64,000 nucleotides of DNA from Thiocapsa sp. (GCF_018399035.1 NZ_CP073760.1:3414001-3478000); one strand, 5' to 3'; positions 17,277 through 26,839 are shown, numbered from the stretch's first letter. Program-made: numbers and translations. Notes: generated from the letters alone by a model not told the origin.

Positions 17277-17661
17277 AGAGGCTCCTCGCGTCGATTTCGG
17301 GGTATCAACCCTTGCAGCCTATCCTATCCCGGAAGCGCGTCCGTGGCTCGCATCGGCGCCATTCGTCGGAGCACGGGGGATGCGTTCCCCGATCAACTCA
17401 CCGGGGGGGGGTGTCCCTCGTGGTCACGGATCGGTTAAGCTCGGACGCACCGCCGGCCCGCGTCTCGCGTCTCGGGCATCGACCCGCCCTACAAGAACAA
17501 TTCGGCAATGATTCCCGGCGGACACGGCGACCGCGCGGTTGCAGGATCACGGATCGGGGCTCTGCCACGCCCGGCAATGCATGCCCGGTCACGCGATACC
17601 GAGCTGCAGGCGACGGATCCGCCGAACTTCACAGACGACTACCACTTAGAGGACCATCTCC
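17277..17661. other. divergent spacer, no gene seen
   Basis: 385 bp between the phosphomannomutase gene (minus) and the secreted protein gene (plus). It contains a run of nine G (17403-17411). Several short frames cross it but none looks coding. Confidence 0.5.
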
Positions 17662-18488
17662 ATGCCCGACACGTCTCGCATGATCCCTCTTGTCTCGGCG
17701 GCAACGCTGGCGCTCGTCATCGGCCAAAGCGCTTTCGCCGATCCGCAGGCGACCGACACGAGCCAGGTCACGACTGAACCGACGAACGAGCCGGCTCCGG
17801 CTCAGGCTCCGGACGCTGCACCGACCAGCGCACCGGCACCCGGCGAAGCGGCCCGAGCCCAGGCCGAGGAGCGTCGTGCCGCCATGATGGCGGAACGCGA
17901 GAAACGCTACGAAGAGCTGCGCGCGCGTGCCTCCGAGATCGGCCTGGCGCTTCCCGAAACACCGCCGTGGGAATCGAGCGAGCGGCCGCCGATGCCGGAG
18001 CCGCCGGCCATGCCCGAGCGTCGCGGCATGTCGCCCGAAGACATGGAGGCGATCCGCGAGCAACGACGGGCGATGCGTGAGCAGATGCGCTCCATGACCC
18101 CCGAAGAGCGCCGCGCGATGCGCGACGCCCATTGGCAGCAAATGCGCGCCGACGCGGAGGAACGCGGGATCGAGATGCCCGAGACGCCGCCCTGGGCGGA
18201 GGCCGAGCAACGCCGCAAAGAGATGGAGGAGCAATTCGAGACCTATCGCAAGACCGTCGAGGCGATGAGCGAGGAACAGATCGAGGCGGCCCGCGCACTG
18301 TTCGGAAGCCCCCGATGCCCGAGATGCCGCGCATGCCACCTCACGGCGGCTATGAGCCTCGGGGCTACGGATACGGTTACGGCCCGCAGGGCGGCTATCC
18401 CGGCGGCATGGGTCATCCGCCCATGATGCCCGGTTACGGTGCACCCGGTTTCGACCAGGGCCCACCTCCGCAGGGCATGGGTAACTGA
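17662..18488 (+). CDS. secreted Met/Glu/Arg-rich protein, frameshifted
   Basis: Unrecognised family. Signal peptide (residues about 6-26, cut near SAFAD), then a Pro/Ala/Thr linker and long charged helices rich in Met, Glu and Arg ([20 protein letters not shown]). The ETPPW motif occurs twice. The first frame stops at 18426 after a basic, unlike tail. The next frame from about 18312 instead gives [20 protein letters not shown] and a Gly/Tyr/Pro tail ending QGMGN at 18488, which fits the composition. One missing C in the C5 run near 18309 would join them into a 275-residue protein. Confidence 0.65.
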
Positions 18489-18510
18489 TCGAGGGACGCT
18501 GACGCGGGCC

Positions 18511-18549
18511 GAGGGAGCGCCGGCTCGATCCGAGACCGGCGCCCCCTCG
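18511..18549. terminator. hairpin between convergent genes
   Basis: GAGGG-GCGCCGG ... CCGGCGC-CCCTC forms a long GC-rich stem between the convergent secreted-protein gene and engB. It could serve both strands. There is no U-run on either side. Confidence 0.55.
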
Positions 18550-18571
18550 GCCCGCCCCGGACAGCCCGCAT

Positions 18572-19205
18572 TCAGTCGAGATCCGGCAGCCCGCCGGGTA
18601 CCGTCGCGTTGCCCACATTCAGCCAGCAATCGAGCAGCCGCTGGACGGGCTCCACGCCTTGTCGCTTCAGGGCCGAGAACAGCATCACCTCGACCTTCCC
18701 CACCATACCCGAGACGGCCTGCTCGACCGCATGCTGAGTCGCGCGGGCCGCACCGGTCTTGAGCTTGTCCGCCTTGGTGAGCAACACGAGCATCGGCAGA
18801 TCGGCCCGCCCCCCACTGGAGCATCTGGCGGTCGAACTCGGCCAGCGGGTGGCGGATATCCATGACGACGACCAGACCACCGAGTGAGCTGCGCTGCTCG
18901 AGATAGGCTGCCATGTGCTGCTGCCAGTCGCGCTTGACCGTATCCGGAACCTTGGCATATCCATAACCCGGGAGATCGACCAAGCGACGCGCCTCGTCCA
19001 GCTCGAAAAAGATGAGCTGCTGCGTCCGTCCGGGTGTCTTGCTCGTGCGAGCGAGCGCGTTCTGATGACAAAGTGCATTGATCGCGCTGGACTTACCGGC
19101 ATTCGACCGCCCCGCGAAGGCAACCTCGCGACCCTCGTCTGCGGGACATTGCTCGACCCGTGCGGCAGCCGTCAGGAAATGGGCACGTTGGTAGAATGGA
19201 TTCAT
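18572..19205 (-). pseudogene. engB: EngB/YsxC ribosome-biogenesis GTPase, frameshifted in this sequence
   Basis: A TrmE-Era-EngA-EngB GTPase needed for 50S assembly. Starting [14 protein letters not shown] at 19205, it has G1 [10 protein letters not shown]3 [10 protein letters not shown] and, in another frame, G4 TKADKL and the normal C-terminus. The frames change at a C6 run (18809-18814; G6 on the coding strand). With five G the protein reads [20 protein letters not shown] and is 210 residues, the family length. Everything else is intact and the gene is usually essential, so an indel error in the sequence is more likely than true loss. Confidence 0.85.
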
Positions 19206-19219
19206 CGTAAGCTGGAAGC

Positions 19220-19232
19220 GGACGCGGTTTAG
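19220..19232. repeat. solo end of a TAAACCGCG-family module
   Basis: GGACGCGGTTTAG with no partner end nearby. Read on the minus strand it is CTAAACCGCGTCC, whose TAA is the stop codon of the hemerythrin gene. Confidence 0.7.
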
Positions 19233-19714
19233 CTCCAACACTTGGAGCCGCAGAAGTATAAGTGGTCCCACATCCGGGTCGCCCAAGACGGCGTTTGGTG
19301 TCGCGACAAGGCGCCGGCGGCGAGAAAGAATCGACTGTAATCCTGATCGCTGTGCAGGATGTGATCGAGCAGCCAATGCTTGAGGTGCCGCATCAGCCCA
19401 TCGTCGATCGGCGCCTGCTCCAGATCCAGTCTGCGCTGCAGATCCAGCATGCTGCGGATAAGACCTTCGTGCTGCCCCTTGTGGCGCTCGTAATCCGGAT
19501 AGCCGAAGATCCGCATCAGGCTCTCCTCGACGGCGAAATGGATCTTGGTGTACTCGGCGAGCCTGCCGAGAACCTCGAGCTGCCGCTCGCGTTCGATACC
19601 TGCGACAACCGCATCCTGCAGCTCGTTGATCAAGTCGATCAGGGCTTGGTGCTGTGCGTCGATCTCGTCGATGCCGACGCTGAGCGCGGCGGACCACTCC
19701 ACGAATTGAGTCAT
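19229..19714 (-). CDS. bacteriohemerythrin
   Basis: 161 residues. The diiron-binding pattern is seen in the H of [15 protein letters not shown], in [14 protein letters not shown] followed by [11 protein letters not shown], and in [16 protein letters not shown]. Such proteins bind O2 for storage, delivery or sensing. The start at 19714 overlaps the moaC stop (ATGA); an ATG at 19726 (MEKAMTQF) is possible. The stop TAA lies in a repeat end, and the last residues ([10 protein letters not shown]) look atypical, as if read into element-flanking DNA. Confidence 0.88.
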   Translation of the reverse strand: MTQFVEWSAALSVGIDEIDAQHQALIDLINELQDAVVAGIERERQLEVLGRLAEYTKIHFAVEESLMRIFGYPDYERHKGQHEGLIRSMLDLQRRLDLEQAPIDDGLMRHLKHWLLDHILHSDQDYSRFFLAAGALSRHQTPSWATRMWDHLYFCGSKCWS

Positions 19715-20286
19715 TGCTTTTTCCATTCGGCGACGGGCTCCTGCGGGCCACCTTGGCCGGGATCGCCTGCCATCGGAGCGCCCGCATCGCAATTACGGTC
19801 ACCGGCAGTGGCAACGCCGCGGACCCAGTGGCCGGATTGGCCTCCCTCCTTCTCGAGCAGGCGTACACCCTCGATACTCATGCCCCGCTCCACCGCCTTG
19901 CACATGTCGTAGATGGTCAAAAGACTGATCTGCACCGCGCAGAGCGCTTCCATCTCGACCCCGGTGGGGCCACTGGTCTCGACGGTGACCGCACAATAGA
20001 CGGTCGAGGACTCGGCACGCGGCTCCAGCTCGACGGCGACCCGGGTCAGGCTCAAGGGATGACACAAGGGCACAAGATCGGCGGTGCGCTTGGCGCCCAT
20101 GATCCCTGCGATCCGCGCGATCCCGAGCACATCGCCCTTGCGATGCTCCCCGCCGAGGATCATCGCCAGCGTGGAGCGCTCCATCCGGATGCTCCCCTCT
20201 GCGACGGCCCGTCGTTTGGTGATCGCCTTATCGCCCACATCCACCATATGGGCCGCGCCCTTCTCGTCGAAATGTGTGAACGACAT
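19711..20286 (-). CDS. moaC: MoaC, cyclic pyranopterin monophosphate synthase
   Basis: 191 residues, molybdenum cofactor biosynthesis. With MoaA it converts GTP to cyclic pyranopterin monophosphate. Motifs: [40 protein letters not shown] and [12 protein letters not shown]. The C-terminus carries about 30 more residues than typical MoaC (Gly/Pro-rich, ending EWKKQ). No moaA or moaE is nearby. Confidence 0.94.
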   Translation of the reverse strand: MSFTHFDEKGAAHMVDVGDKAITKRRAVAEGSIRMERSTLAMILGGEHRKGDVLGIARIAGIMGAKRTADLVPLCHPLSLTRVAVELEPRAESSTVYCAVTVETSGPTGVEMEALCAVQISLLTIYDMCKAVERGMSIEGVRLLEKEGGQSGHWVRGVATAGDRNCDAGAPMAGDPGQGGPQEPVAEWKKQ

Positions 20287-20422
20287 TGGCGATCCGCGCA
20301 GTGGATGGCTCAAGGCGTCGGCGAGGGCACCGACATGAGGATACAAAAAAGATCTCGGCGAAGAACCCGACCGCGACGCCATGTCGAGCGCTCGCCCCGA
20401 AAGAGGGCGAGCCACGGGCGCA

Positions 20423-20971
20423 TCAGAACGCCGGCTTCTCCGGTGCCTCCTCGAACATTCTCACGCTGGCCATGATTTCCTCGCGCGCATCTTCACGGCC
20501 GCCCCAGCCCATGACGCGGACCCACTTACCTTCATCCAAGTCTTTGTAATGCTCAAAGAAATGCGAGATCTGATCGAGCAGATGGGCCGGCATGTCGCGG
20601 AAGCTCTCGATCTCGCGGTAACCCTTGAAGAGCTTGTCGATCGGTAGCGCCAGGATCTTGGCATCATCCCCGGACTCGTCGGTCATCTTGAGCACGCCGA
20701 TCGGACGGCACTTGATGACGGAGCCCGAAATCAGCGGATAAGGGGTGACCACGATCACGTCGACCGGGTCGCCGTCCGCGGACAGCGTGTTCGGCACATA
20801 TCCGTAGTTGCAGGGATAGTGCATCGCCGTGGACATGAAACGATCGACGAACATGGCGCCGGTCGCCTTGTCCATCTCGTACTTCACCGGCTCGGCATGC
20901 GACGGAATCTCGATGATGACATTGATTTCACTCGGGATATTATCGCCGCGTGGGACGCGCTTCGGATCCAT
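20423..20971 (-). CDS. ppa: inorganic pyrophosphatase
   Basis: 182 residues, family I soluble pyrophosphatase. The signature [14 protein letters not shown] holds the metal-binding aspartates; [14 protein letters not shown] is the N-terminal substrate strand. It hydrolyses PPi to phosphate in the cytoplasm. AGAGG precedes the ATG. Its neighbour is a PPi-type phosphofructokinase, so two PPi-consuming enzymes stand side by side. Confidence 0.97.
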   Translation of the reverse strand: MDPKRVPRGDNIPSEINVIIEIPSHAEPVKYEMDKATGAMFVDRFMSTAMHYPCNYGYVPNTLSADGDPVDVIVVTPYPLISGSVIKCRPIGVLKMTDESGDDAKILALPIDKLFKGYREIESFRDMPAHLLDQISHFFEHYKDLDEGKWVRVMGWGGREDAREEIMASVRMFEEAPEKPAF

Positions 20972-21129
20972 GGGTCAGCCTCTGTGGTTCGGATGGGATC
21001 GCCGAGACACAACCGGGTCGCCGATGCACGGCGGGTTGCGTTGGCGGGGTCAAGTCGAATCCCCCCGATTGTAGCCCATCCCATGCCGGTAAATCCCAAT
21101 GATCGCGCTCGGATTGAGCCGCGTTCAGT

Positions 21130-21152
21130 GCCGCGCCGGAGATCGGCGCGGC
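21130..21152 (-). terminator. hairpin downstream of PPi-phosphofructokinase
   Basis: GCCGCGCC ggaga GGCGCGGC stem, 20 bp beyond the stop of the minus-strand phosphofructokinase gene. No U-run. Confidence 0.45.
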
Positions 21153-21171
21153 ATTCGATCGTTGAGCCTCC

Positions 21172-22425
21172 TCAGATCTCGAACGCCGGCAGCCGCTTCT
21201 CGACCGCCACGTTCTTGAGCGTGACGTACTTGGGCAGCCCCTTCTCGAACGGCGGATAGTCCTCGCCTTGGATCAGCGGGATCAGATACTCCTTGCAGAC
21301 CGGGGTGATGCCGAAGCCGTCCTCGGAGATGAATTCGCGCGGCATGAACTTCTCGACGTTGGCGACCTCCGACAGGGGCGCCTCGCCGACCTCCCAGCGG
21401 TAGGGATCCTGGCTGACCCGCTTGATGGTCGGCATGATGGCGTTGTGTCCCTCGAGGGCGAATTGGACGGCGGCCCGACCCATCGCATAGGCCTGCTCGA
21501 CGTCGGTCTTGGAGGCCAGATGACGGGCCGCCCGCTGGAGGTAATCGGCCACCGCCCAATGAAACTTGTAGCCGGTGGCATCCTTGATCATGTTGGCCAC
21601 GACCGGAGCCGCCCCGCCCAGTTGGGCATGGCCGAAGGCATCGCGCGTGCCCTGCTCGGCGAGGAAACGCCCGTCGGGATACTTCGCGCCCTCGGAGACC
21701 ACGATGGTGCAGTAACCGTGCTGCTCGACCTTCTGCTTGACCGCAGCCAGGAAGCGTTCCTGGTCGAGCTCGATCTCGGGAAACAGGATCATGACCGGGA
21801 TGCCGTGGTCCTCGACCAATCCGCCCGCCGCGGCGATCCAGCCGGCATGCCGGCCCATGACCTCGAGCACGAAGATCTTGGTCGAGGTCTTGGCCATGGA
21901 GCGTACGTCGAACGAGGCCTCCAGGGTGGAGGTGGCGATGTACTTGGCGACGGAGCCGAAGCCCGGGCAGCAATCCGTAATCGGCAGATCGTTGTCGACC
22001 GTCTTGGGGACGTGGATGGCCTGTACCGGATAGCCCATGGTCTCGGAGAGCTGGGAGATCTTGTAGCAGGTGTCGGCTGAATCGCCGCCGCCGTTGTAGA
22101 AGAAATAGCCGATGTCGTGGGCCTTGAAGACCTCGATCAGACGCTCGTACTCGCGCTTGTTGGCCTCCAGGCTCTTGAGCTTGTAGCGGCAGGAGCCGAA
22201 CGCGCCCGAGGGCGTATAACGCAGCGCGGCAATCGCCTCGTCGGACTCGCGGCTGGTGTCGATCAGGTCCTCGGTCAGGGCCCCGATAATGCCGTTGCGT
22301 CCGGCGTAGACCTTGCCGAGCCGCACCGAGTGAAGCCGCGCGGTTTCGATCACGCCGCACGCCGAGGCATTGATGACGGCGGTGACGCCGCCCGATTGTG
22401 CATAAAAGGCATTCTTGGCTGTCAT
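21172..22425 (-). CDS. pyrophosphate-type 6-phosphofructokinase
   Basis: 417 residues, PfkA superfamily. Seen: AQSGGVTAVINAS at the nucleotide/PPi end, YNGGGDSADT, PKTVDNDLPITDCCPGFGS, and EVMGRHAGWIAAAGGL. The length, the PKTVDNDL motif and the opening place it in the PPi-dependent/long group rather than the 320-residue ATP type. It would interconvert fructose 6-phosphate and fructose 1,6-bisphosphate reversibly. AGGGGACA precedes the ATG. The phosphoryl donor needs biochemical proof. Confidence 0.88.
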   Translation of the reverse strand: MTAKNAFYAQSGGVTAVINASACGVIETARLHSVRLGKVYAGRNGIIGALTEDLIDTSRESDEAIAALRYTPSGAFGSCRYKLKSLEANKREYERLIEVFKAHDIGYFFYNGGGDSADTCYKISQLSETMGYPVQAIHVPKTVDNDLPITDCCPGFGSVAKYIATSTLEASFDVRSMAKTSTKIFVLEVMGRHAGWIAAAGGLVEDHGIPVMILFPEIELDQERFLAAVKQKVEQHGYCTIVVSEGAKYPDGRFLAEQGTRDAFGHAQLGGAAPVVANMIKDATGYKFHWAVADYLQRAARHLASKTDVEQAYAMGRAAVQFALEGHNAIMPTIKRVSQDPYRWEVGEAPLSEVANVEKFMPREFISEDGFGITPVCKEYLIPLIQGEDYPPFEKGLPKYVTLKNVAVEKRLPAFEI

Positions 22426-22845
22426 GTCTGTCCCCTTGTCTTTAGGTGCTTGTTTTTAGGCACTTGTCGTTAGGTATCAGCGGGATTGCCCGACGATGCG
22501 GTACGAGGGTTTTCGGTGTGCGTTCATCGCTCGCGGGCAACAACCGTCGTGCTCGAACACGATCGTGTGGAGGATCCACTGCTCGGCGTCTGAAATGTCC
22601 GGAATGGTCGCCAAAACGAAAGCAAAGGTTAAGCGATCGGCGCGGAAAAAGCATGCCGGGTAAGCCGCGTCTCGTGCGACAAGCGGGGCTTGTTGGATGC
22701 GCAACGACGTGCAACTCACGGATGTCGTGCCTGACGCGGCTTAAGAAATAAAAATCAGGTGCTTGAGCAACTCGGATCGCTCGCTCCACAGGACACGAGG
22801 ATCCGAGGCATCACGTCGAACAATGCCTGTTGCTCGGGGCGAGGT
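22426..22845. other. spacer with a variant repeat, no gene seen
   Basis: 420 bp between the phosphofructokinase and the ubiI-like gene, both on minus. Apart from the variant module at 22661-22744 nothing coding is visible. It should contain the promoter of the phosphofructokinase gene. Confidence 0.5.
22661..22744. repeat. variant module with co-varied ends (TAAGCCGCG / CGCGGCTTA)
   Basis: 84 bp starting TAAGCCGCGTC and ending GACGCGGCTTA. The A-to-G change in the left end is matched by T-to-C in the right end, so the terminal pairing is preserved. Confidence 0.8.
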
Positions 22846-24108
22846 TTACCGCGGACGCGCAAGCGGTGGCAGGTCGTTACCCAGACCGAGCGCGCGCTCC
22901 ATGAAGAGCGCCTTGAGCGGGCCGATTCGGTCGGTCAGGGTCAACCCGAGGCTACGCACTGCAGCGACCGGCGGCACTTCGTTGCTGAAGGTCCGTTTGA
23001 GCAGGTCCATCGCGGCGAGCATGGCGGTGTTGTCGCCGCGACGCGCGCGCGCGTAATGGCGCAGCGACCAGAGGCCCGCGATGTCGCGTCCACGCTCCAG
23101 CGCGAGATCGATCGCCGCGGCAAGCTCGGCGGCGTCGAGAAACCCCAGGTTCACGCCCTGTCCGGCAAGCGGATGGACCGCATGGGCGGCATCGCCGACC
23201 AGGGCCAAACCCGGCAGCACGTACTGCTTGGCATGCTGGAGTCGCAGCCCAAAGGCGGCGCGCGGACCCGCGACGACAAGCGCGCCGAGCCGCGCCTCGG
23301 AGGCGTCCGTCAGGGCAGCCGAGAAGGCGGCATCGCCCATCGCCAGCAACTCGGCGGCACGCTCCTGCGTGGCGGACCACACGAGCGAGCAGCGCCCGTC
23401 GGCCAACGGCAGCAGGGCCAGCGGCCCGGTCGGGAGAAAGCGTTGCCACGCGGTCTCTTCGTGCCATTCCTGCGGCCGGACGTTGGCCACGATCGCGCGC
23501 TGGTCGTAGTCCCGGCCTTCGGTCTCGATGCCCGAGAGCTCGCGCACCAGTGAATCGCGCCCGTCCGCGGCGACCAGCAGGCGACCCGCGATGACCTGTC
23601 CGTCGGCGAGCACGACCCGCGATTCGGTCTCCGTGCGCTCGATCTCGACGATGGATGCGGGGCAGACCAGGGTGATGTCCGGCGCGGACTCCAGCGTTTC
23701 CCAAAGCGCCAGTTGGATGACGCGGTTCTCGACGATATGCCCGAGATCGGGCTCCCCGAGCGATTGGGCATCGAAATGGATGCTCCCGCCGCCGAGCGCG
23801 TCCCACACACACATCTTGCGATAGGGGTTGGCACCGAGCGCCGCGATGCGCTCCCACGCCCCGAGGCGCGCGAGGATGCGCTGACTGGCTCGACTCAGGG
23901 CCGAGACACGCAGGTCGATCTCGCCCGCGGGCCAATCGCGCCGCGGCTCCCGCGTCTCGATGACCGCAATCCGCAGCCCCTTGCCGGAACAGGCGCGGGC
24001 GAGTGCGGCCCCGACCATTCCGCCACCGACCACGAGCAGGTCGAACAGCGACCCCTGCGACGCGGTCATGTCCGGAACGCGTGACGACACGGACTCAGTT
24101 TCGTGCAT
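22846..24108 (-). CDS. UbiI/VisC-like FAD-dependent ubiquinone hydroxylase
   Basis: 420 residues, UbiH/UbiF/VisC/COQ6 family. FAD-binding GGGMVGAALA near the N-terminus, the mid-protein ADGRDSLVR (DG motif), and GDAAHAVHPLAGQGVNLGFLD near residue 300. By position next to ubiH it is the likely C5-hydroxylase (UbiI), but UbiF-type activity cannot be excluded. The ATG at 24108 has GGAGAAGG in front and overlaps ubiH by 14 bp; an ATG at 24069 is the alternative. Confidence 0.9.
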   Translation of the reverse strand: MHETESVSSRVPDMTASQGSLFDLLVVGGGMVGAALARACSGKGLRIAVIETREPRRDWPAGEIDLRVSALSRASQRILARLGAWERIAALGANPYRKMCVWDALGGGSIHFDAQSLGEPDLGHIVENRVIQLALWETLESAPDITLVCPASIVEIERTETESRVVLADGQVIAGRLLVAADGRDSLVRELSGIETEGRDYDQRAIVANVRPQEWHEETAWQRFLPTGPLALLPLADGRCSLVWSATQERAAELLAMGDAAFSAALTDASEARLGALVVAGPRAAFGLRLQHAKQYVLPGLALVGDAAHAVHPLAGQGVNLGFLDAAELAAAIDLALERGRDIAGLWSLRHYARARRGDNTAMLAAMDLLKRTFSNEVPPVAAVRSLGLTLTDRIGPLKALFMERALGLGNDLPPLARPR

Positions 24109-25333
24109 CGGCCTTCTCCAAAGGGACCCCGCAGGCGAGGCGGGGCAAACGCCCGCCCACACCCATGAAGCGCTGCGCCACGCGATGGCGCGCCGAGGGG
24201 ACGAGATCCAGACCCAGCATGGCCGCGTTGCGGGCGAGCCGCAGCGGCGTCCAGGGGTTGACGAAGACGCGGGCGAGCAGGTCGGTCAGTCGTGCCGTGC
24301 TCGGCTGGTCCGACCCGCGCCAGTCCCGATAGTCCGAGAGTGCCGCCGGACCGCCGAGATCCGCACCCGCTCGGGCACTCTGTGCGATGACCTCGGCGAG
24401 AGCGGCAACGTCGCGCAGACCCAGATTGAAACCCTGGCCGGCCACCGGATGGAGCGTGTGTGCCGCGTTGCCGATGAGCACGACACGCGGTTGCACCGGG
24501 TTGCGCGTGAGCACCAACTTCAAGGGATAGGCGCGACGCGGGCCCACCTGCAGAAAACGCCCGAGCCGGTAGCCGAAGCGCGCCTGCAGGCGCGCCAGGA
24601 AGGCATCGTCCGAGAGTGCGAGCAGCGTGCTCGTCTCCTCGCCGCGACAGGTCCAGACCACCGAACAGCGTCCGCCCGTCATCGGCAGCAGGGCCAACGG
24701 CCCCGTGTCGGTGAAGCGCTCGAAGGCCACGCCGGTGCGCGGGCGATCCGGCGAGACCGTCGTGATGACGGCGTCTTGCGCGTAGCGCTCGTCCCGGGTC
24801 GCGAGGTCGAGCTGCCGTCGCACCGCCGAATCTCCGCCGTCGGCCGCAACCAACAGCGCGGCACTCAGACGCAAACGCTCGTCCCCGGACTGCACCTCGA
24901 GCTCGACTCGGTCGGCTACAACACGGTGCCCCGAGAGCCGCGCCGGGCAGAGCAGCTCCACATCCGGCGACAACGCGAGTGCGGAGCGAATCGCGGCCCC
25001 CATCACGCGCGCCGGGGCGACGTAACCGAGGGCCTCGACACCCGCATCGTCCGGACCGAGCCGCGTAAACCCGCAATGCCCGCGATCGGAGACATGGACC
25101 TGCCGAATCGGCTCCGCCTCCGGGGCGATATCCGGCCAGACACCGATCGCTTCGAGGATCCGGCGACTGCCCCAGGACAAGGCAATGACGCGCTCGTCGT
25201 AGCTCGGCTGGTGCTCGGCCGAGGCCGGCACCGCCTCCACGACCGCGATCCGCAGCCCGCAGCCGGACAGCGCGCACGCCAGGCTGCCGCCGACCAAGCC
25301 TCCGCCGATGATGACCAGATCGTATTCGTACAT
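24095..25333 (-). CDS. ubiH: UbiH, 2-octaprenyl-6-methoxyphenol hydroxylase
   Basis: 412 residues. Same FAD monooxygenase family: YDLVIIGGGLVGGSLACALS, the early YDERVIALSWGSRRILE motif typical of UbiH, AADGGDSAVRR, and NAAHTLHPVAGQGFNLGLRD. It hydroxylates C1 of the ubiquinone ring. AAAGG at 6 nt before the ATG borders a repeat element that begins 9 bp upstream of the start codon and fills the spacer to pepP. Confidence 0.93.
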   Translation of the reverse strand: MYEYDLVIIGGGLVGGSLACALSGCGLRIAVVEAVPASAEHQPSYDERVIALSWGSRRILEAIGVWPDIAPEAEPIRQVHVSDRGHCGFTRLGPDDAGVEALGYVAPARVMGAAIRSALALSPDVELLCPARLSGHRVVADRVELEVQSGDERLRLSAALLVAADGGDSAVRRQLDLATRDERYAQDAVITTVSPDRPRTGVAFERFTDTGPLALLPMTGGRCSVVWTCRGEETSTLLALSDDAFLARLQARFGYRLGRFLQVGPRRAYPLKLVLTRNPVQPRVVLIGNAAHTLHPVAGQGFNLGLRDVAALAEVIAQSARAGADLGGPAALSDYRDWRGSDQPSTARLTDLLARVFVNPWTPLRLARNAAMLGLDLVPSARHRVAQRFMGVGGRLPRLACGVPLEKADARN

Positions 25334-25342
25334 GCTTGCCTT

Positions 25343-25534
25343 TAAACCGCGTCTAGAGCGAGATGCTCATCTTCGAGTGTGTTCGACGTTTGCTGCATCC
25401 ACAACCCCTAGCGGGGACGCAGTTTAAAATTTTATATTTTTTAATATCTTAAACCGCGCCGGCTCCAACGGTCGTCAAGTCTGCCGGGGCCGACCCCATC
25501 CAAAAACATCGCGTACCGCGTCGGGCGCGGTTTA
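25343..25534. repeat. composite repeat element (A module, AT linker, B module) filling the pepP-ubiH spacer
   Basis: A module 25343-25426 (right end mutated to GACGCAGTTTA), AT-rich linker of 23 bp (AAATTTTATATTTTTTAATA core), B module 25450-25534. It is in inverted orientation relative to 38988-39180. The last three bases, read on minus, are the TAA stop of pepP. Confidence 0.92.
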
Positions 25535-26839
25535 ATCACCCGCCATGAGGGATTCGATCGCATCGGGATCCTTCGGTGCCGCGGCCGAGAGGATCTCGTT
25601 GCCCGACTCCGTGATCAGGATATCGTCCTCGATGCGGATCCCGATCTGTCGATAGGGTTCCGGGATCTCATCCGAATCGGCCAAATAAAGCCCCGGCTCC
25701 ACCGTCAACACCATCCCGGGCTCGAACGCCCGCCAAGCACCCTTGTGCTTGTAGCTTCCCACGTCGTGGACATCCATTCCCAGCCAATGCCCCGTGCGGT
25801 GCATATAGTAGGGCTTGTGCGCTTCCTCCTTGATCAGCTCGGCGAGCTTGCCCTTGAGCAGGCCGAGATGGATCAGCCCCTTGGTCAAGACCTTGACCGC
25901 CTCGTCGTGCGGCTCGTTCCAGAGATTGCCGGGCTTGGCCTTGCCGATCGCAGCCATCTGCGCCTCGAGCACCAGCTCGTAGAGCGCGCGCTGGGGCGCA
26001 CTGAAGCGTCCGTTCACGGGAAAGGTCCGGGTGATGTCGGAGGCGTAACCCCCGAGCTCGCATCCGGCATCGATCAGGACGAGATCCCCGTCGCGCAGCG
26101 GCGCCCGGTTCTCGACATAGTGCAGGATGCAGCCGTTCGGACCGCCGCCCACGATCGGGGAGTAGGCCTGATCGCGCGCACCCGAGGCGGCGCAGACGTG
26201 ATGGAGCTCGGCCTCGAGTCGGGACTCGTTCATGCCGGGCTCGCAGATCTGCATCAGCCGCCGGTGGGCGGCGGCGGAGATCTCCGCGGCGCGGCGCATC
26301 TGTTTGATCTCGGCAGGGCTCTTGCGCAGCCGCATCTCGTGCAGGACCGACTCGATGGTCACGAAGGTCTCGGGCGCAGTGGCGCCGGCGCGGATGTTCG
26401 CGCGGACCCGGTTGATCCAGCCCATGACCTGCGCGTCGAGCGCCGCATCGCTGCCGATCGGGTAATACAGCCGCTCGCGCCCGTCGATCAGGGTCGGCAT
26501 GACCGCATCGAGCTCGTTCAGGGGATAGGCCTGATCGGCTCCGAATTCCGACGTCGCACCCTCCACACCCGCGCGCCGGCCGTCCCACTGCTCGCGCTCC
26601 GGATCGCGAGGCCGACAAAAGAGCATGTACTCGCCGTCCTTGCGTTTCGGCGCGATGACGGCGAAGGCGTCGGGCTCGGCAAAGCCGGTCAGATAGACGA
26701 AGTCGCTGTTCTGGCGAAACGGGTAATGGACATCGCGGTTGCGCACGACCTCGCGTGCGGCCGGAAGGATCGCGATGGCGTTCGGGCCGATCGCATTGGC
26801 CAGGGCACGACGGCGCCGCTTGCGCTCGGCCGCCGTCAT
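25532..26839 (-). CDS. pepP: PepP, Xaa-Pro aminopeptidase
   Basis: 435 residues, creatinase-fold M24B metallopeptidase. N-terminal domain with YPFRQNSDFVYLTGF; metal ligands in VLIDAGCELGGYASDITRTF, in HRTGHWLGMDVHD, in LTVEPGLY and in IRIEDDILIT. It removes N-terminal residues preceding proline. The start at 26839 overlaps the ygfB stop (ATGA). The TAA stop is part of the composite repeat. Confidence 0.96.
   Translation of the reverse strand: MTAAERKRRRRALANAIGPNAIAILPAAREVVRNRDVHYPFRQNSDFVYLTGFAEPDAFAVIAPKRKDGEYMLFCRPRDPEREQWDGRRAGVEGATSEFGADQAYPLNELDAVMPTLIDGRERLYYPIGSDAALDAQVMGWINRVRANIRAGATAPETFVTIESVLHEMRLRKSPAEIKQMRRAAEISAAAHRRLMQICEPGMNESRLEAELHHVCAASGARDQAYSPIVGGGPNGCILHYVENRAPLRDGDLVLIDAGCELGGYASDITRTFPVNGRFSAPQRALYELVLEAQMAAIGKAKPGNLWNEPHDEAVKVLTKGLIHLGLLKGKLAELIKEEAHKPYYMHRTGHWLGMDVHDVGSYKHKGAWRAFEPGMVLTVEPGLYLADSDEIPEPYRQIGIRIEDDILITESGNEILSAAAPKDPDAIESLMAGD

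Noticed and set aside
15906..17438. Plus-strand open frame of 510 codons opposite the phosphomannomutase
   Set aside because: Antisense shadow; the minus strand carries all catalytic motifs.
23960..25345. Plus-strand open frame of 461 codons opposite ubiH
   Set aside because: Antisense shadow, no recognisable domain.
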